Assembly (NCBI GenBank): GCA_964482235.1
Contig: CAYZWU010000096.1
Location: 1 to 9,005 of the forward strand
Reading direction: 5' to 3'
DNA from: CAYZWU01 sp964482235
GTDB taxonomy: Bacteria; Planctomycetota; B15-G4; CAYZWU01
DNA length: 9,005 nucleotides
This document shows positions 7,797-9,005 of the stretch, piece after piece. A program made the position numbers and the translations under genes. The notes beneath the pieces are model-generated. The model was not told the DNA's origin. It ran no database searches and was given only the letters and a program-made list of their open reading frames with translations. The first letter of the stretch is position 1; each line of letters starts with the position of its first letter.

Positions 7797-8882
7797 ATGG
7801 CTGAAAAGCTGAAGGACATGTTCTTCACCCCAACGACGGTCAAGGCCATGGCCGATGAAATGAAGAAGGTTCATCCGGCTCTGAACGGGAAACGGTTCCT
7901 TTCCCTCGTGCTCGACGACGAGTTCGAGGAGAAGGAGTTCATGGCCCGGATGCGGCACATCACGGCGTGCCTCAACCAGGTCCTGCCGAAACCGTACACG
8001 AAGGCGCTGGCGATCCTCAGGAAGGCGGCGCCCCGCATCAAGGGCTGCGAGGCGCTCTGCCTGCCGGATTTCGTCGAGAATTACGGTCTCGATAGCTGGG
8101 AGAAGTCGCTCGACGCCTTGGCGCTGTTCACCACCTTTTCGAGCTCCGAGTTCGCGGTCCGGCCCTTCATCAGGAAGGATCCGAAGCGGGCCATGGCTTT
8201 TTTGAAAAAGCTCGCCGGCGACAGGGACGAGAAGAAGCGGCGCCTGGCCAGCGAGGGATGCCGGCCCCGGCTCCCCTGGGCCGCCGCCTTGCCGGAGTTC
8301 AAGTCCGACCCAAACCCGATCCTGCCGATCCTGGAGAAGCTCAAGGACGACGAATCGGAATTCGTCCGCAGGAGCGTGGCCAACAACCTCAACGACATCT
8401 CGAAGGACCACCCCGATCTCGTGCTCGACATCTGCCGGAAGTGGCTCGGCCGCTCGGAAAGAACCGACCGCCTCGTAAAGCATGCCTGCCGCACCATGCT
8501 CAAGGCGGGCGACAGCCGCGCCATGGTGCTCTTCGGTTTCGGCGATCCGAAGCAGGTCGCCGTGAAGAGCCTGCGGTTCGAAAAAAAGAAGATAGCCATC
8601 GGCGAGAAGGCGCCGTTCTCGTTCGTGCTCGAGGTCAAGACGAAGAAGCCGTGCCTGGTCCGCCTGGAGTATGCGGTGATCTTCCAGAAGACGAAGGGCA
8701 AAACAGGCAGAAAGGTCTTCAAGATCTCCGAGAAGAGCTGCACCCCGGGCGACCACAGGATCGCCCGCAGCCACTCCTTCGTCGACATGTCGACACGGAA
8801 ACACCATCCCGGCGAGCACACCGTGATCATAATCGTGAACGGCAAAGAGAAGGCCACAGTCTCCCTAAGCCTTATCTCTTGA
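7797..8882 (+). CDS. alkC: AlkC-type DNA alkylation-repair glycosylase with C-terminal Ig-like domain
   Basis: 361-aa cytoplasmic protein. The N-terminus EKLKDMFFTPTTVKAMADE and a helical, HEAT-like body (to about residue 250) match AlkC/AlkD-superfamily glycosylases, which excise N-alkylated purines such as 3-methyladenine, bound to DNA without classical base flipping. Family-like stretches are SSSEFAVRPFI (115-125, E118), RPRLPWA (156-162, W161), and ESEFVRRSVANNLNDISKDHP (a HEAT-type helix pair, about 186-206). From memory, an acidic residue and a tryptophan in these two regions are functionally important in characterised AlkC, but I have not aligned them. Residues about 253-361 are beta-rich (VKSLRFEKKKIAIGEK, HHPGEHTVIIIVNGK), consistent with the Ig-like domain fused to the HEAT fold in one AlkC class. 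Length fits that class. The start has an ideal AGGAGG. AlkC-like repair beside a transporter could mean protection against alkylating compounds, but this is conjecture. Confidence 0.85.
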   Translation: MAEKLKDMFFTPTTVKAMADEMKKVHPALNGKRFLSLVLDDEFEEKEFMARMRHITACLNQVLPKPYTKALAILRKAAPRIKGCEALCLPDFVENYGLDSWEKSLDALALFTTFSSSEFAVRPFIRKDPKRAMAFLKKLAGDRDEKKRRLASEGCRPRLPWAAALPEFKSDPNPILPILEKLKDDESEFVRRSVANNLNDISKDHPDLVLDICRKWLGRSERTDRLVKHACRTMLKAGDSRAMVLFGFGDPKQVAVKSLRFEKKKIAIGEKAPFSFVLEVKTKKPCLVRLEYAVIFQKTKGKTGRKVFKISEKSCTPGDHRIARSHSFVDMSTRKHHPGEHTVIIIVNGKEKATVSLSLIS

Positions 8883-9005
8883 TGCGGCTTACTCGTAGAG
8901 AGCTCTCGTTGGGCGCCTTCCGGTCGGAGTTGTGCGTCCCATCAGAGCGTTGGGACGTCGGGGGACCTCCTTCCATGAGAAGGCCAACCGTGTCAATGGA
9001 GAAAA
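8883..9005. other. Unassigned tail after alkC, at the window edge
   Basis: No gene can be supported. A 10-bp perfect palindrome GAGAGCTCTC sits at 8898-8907 and a hairpin follows at 8934-8958. On the minus strand a frame is open from the window edge at 9005 to a stop at 8889-8891 (38 codons) and could be the end of a gene starting outside the window, but I recognise no family. A plus-strand ATG at 8975 has no ribosome site. Confidence 0.35.
8934..8958. repeat. Small inverted repeat (possible RNA hairpin)
   Basis: CGTCCCA (8935-8941) pairs with TGGGACG (8951-8957) around a 9-nt loop, with a G-T pair extending the base. It follows alkC by about 50 nt but has no T-run, so it is at best an atypical transcription-end structure. 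Confidence 0.45.

Noticed and set aside
7662..8819. 385-aa minus-strand open frame opposite alkC
   Set aside because: Antisense shadow of a recognised gene, without family motifs.
8993..8998. Perfect TTGACA -35 box on the minus strand near the right edge
   Set aside because: No -10-like sequence lies at 16-18 bp and no minus-strand gene starts below it.

Overview
This 9 kb window looks like ordinary bacterial chromosome: GC-rich, tightly packed, with AGGAGG-type ribosome binding sites and several GTG starts. I see no phage or transposase genes. The gene content (a TusA-DsrE2 sulfur-carrier fusion, a soluble hybrid kinase, an Lrp-type regulator with amino-acid enzymes, AlkC) suggests a Gram-negative-type bacterium, perhaps Desulfobacterota or a candidate phylum. 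That placement is a weak inference; no rRNA or marker gene is present.

Layout. (1) 227-2977, plus strand: a two-gene operon encoding a TusA-DsrE2 fusion and, 18 nt downstream, a soluble histidine kinase with two receiver domains and no recognisable sensor domain. (2) 6067 down to 2974, minus strand: an operon of an Lrp/AsnC regulator, a large Cys/Met-metabolism PLP enzyme (ATGA overlap with the regulator) and a short homoserine dehydrogenase. It fits homoserine/sulfur amino-acid metabolism under local regulation. The last gene converges on the kinase gene so tightly that their stop codons overlap in one CTAG. (3) 6068-6334: a divergent intergenic region. It holds a good sigma-70-type promoter for the regulator operon with a palindrome on its -10, then a perfect 33-bp inverted repeat and three perfect 22-bp tandem copies ending 10 nt before the next start codon. 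(4) 6335-7699, plus strand: a 12-helix MFS-type membrane protein. (5) 7797-8882, plus strand: an AlkC-type DNA glycosylase with HEAT-like repeats and a C-terminal beta domain. (6) 8883-9005: a short tail with a small hairpin and no assignable gene.

The least explained parts are the inverted/tandem repeat block before the MFS gene, a 20-bp exact repeat encoding the same residues near the C-termini of two adjacent unrelated proteins, and the pairing of a sulfur-carrier fusion with a kinase that has no sensor domain of its own.
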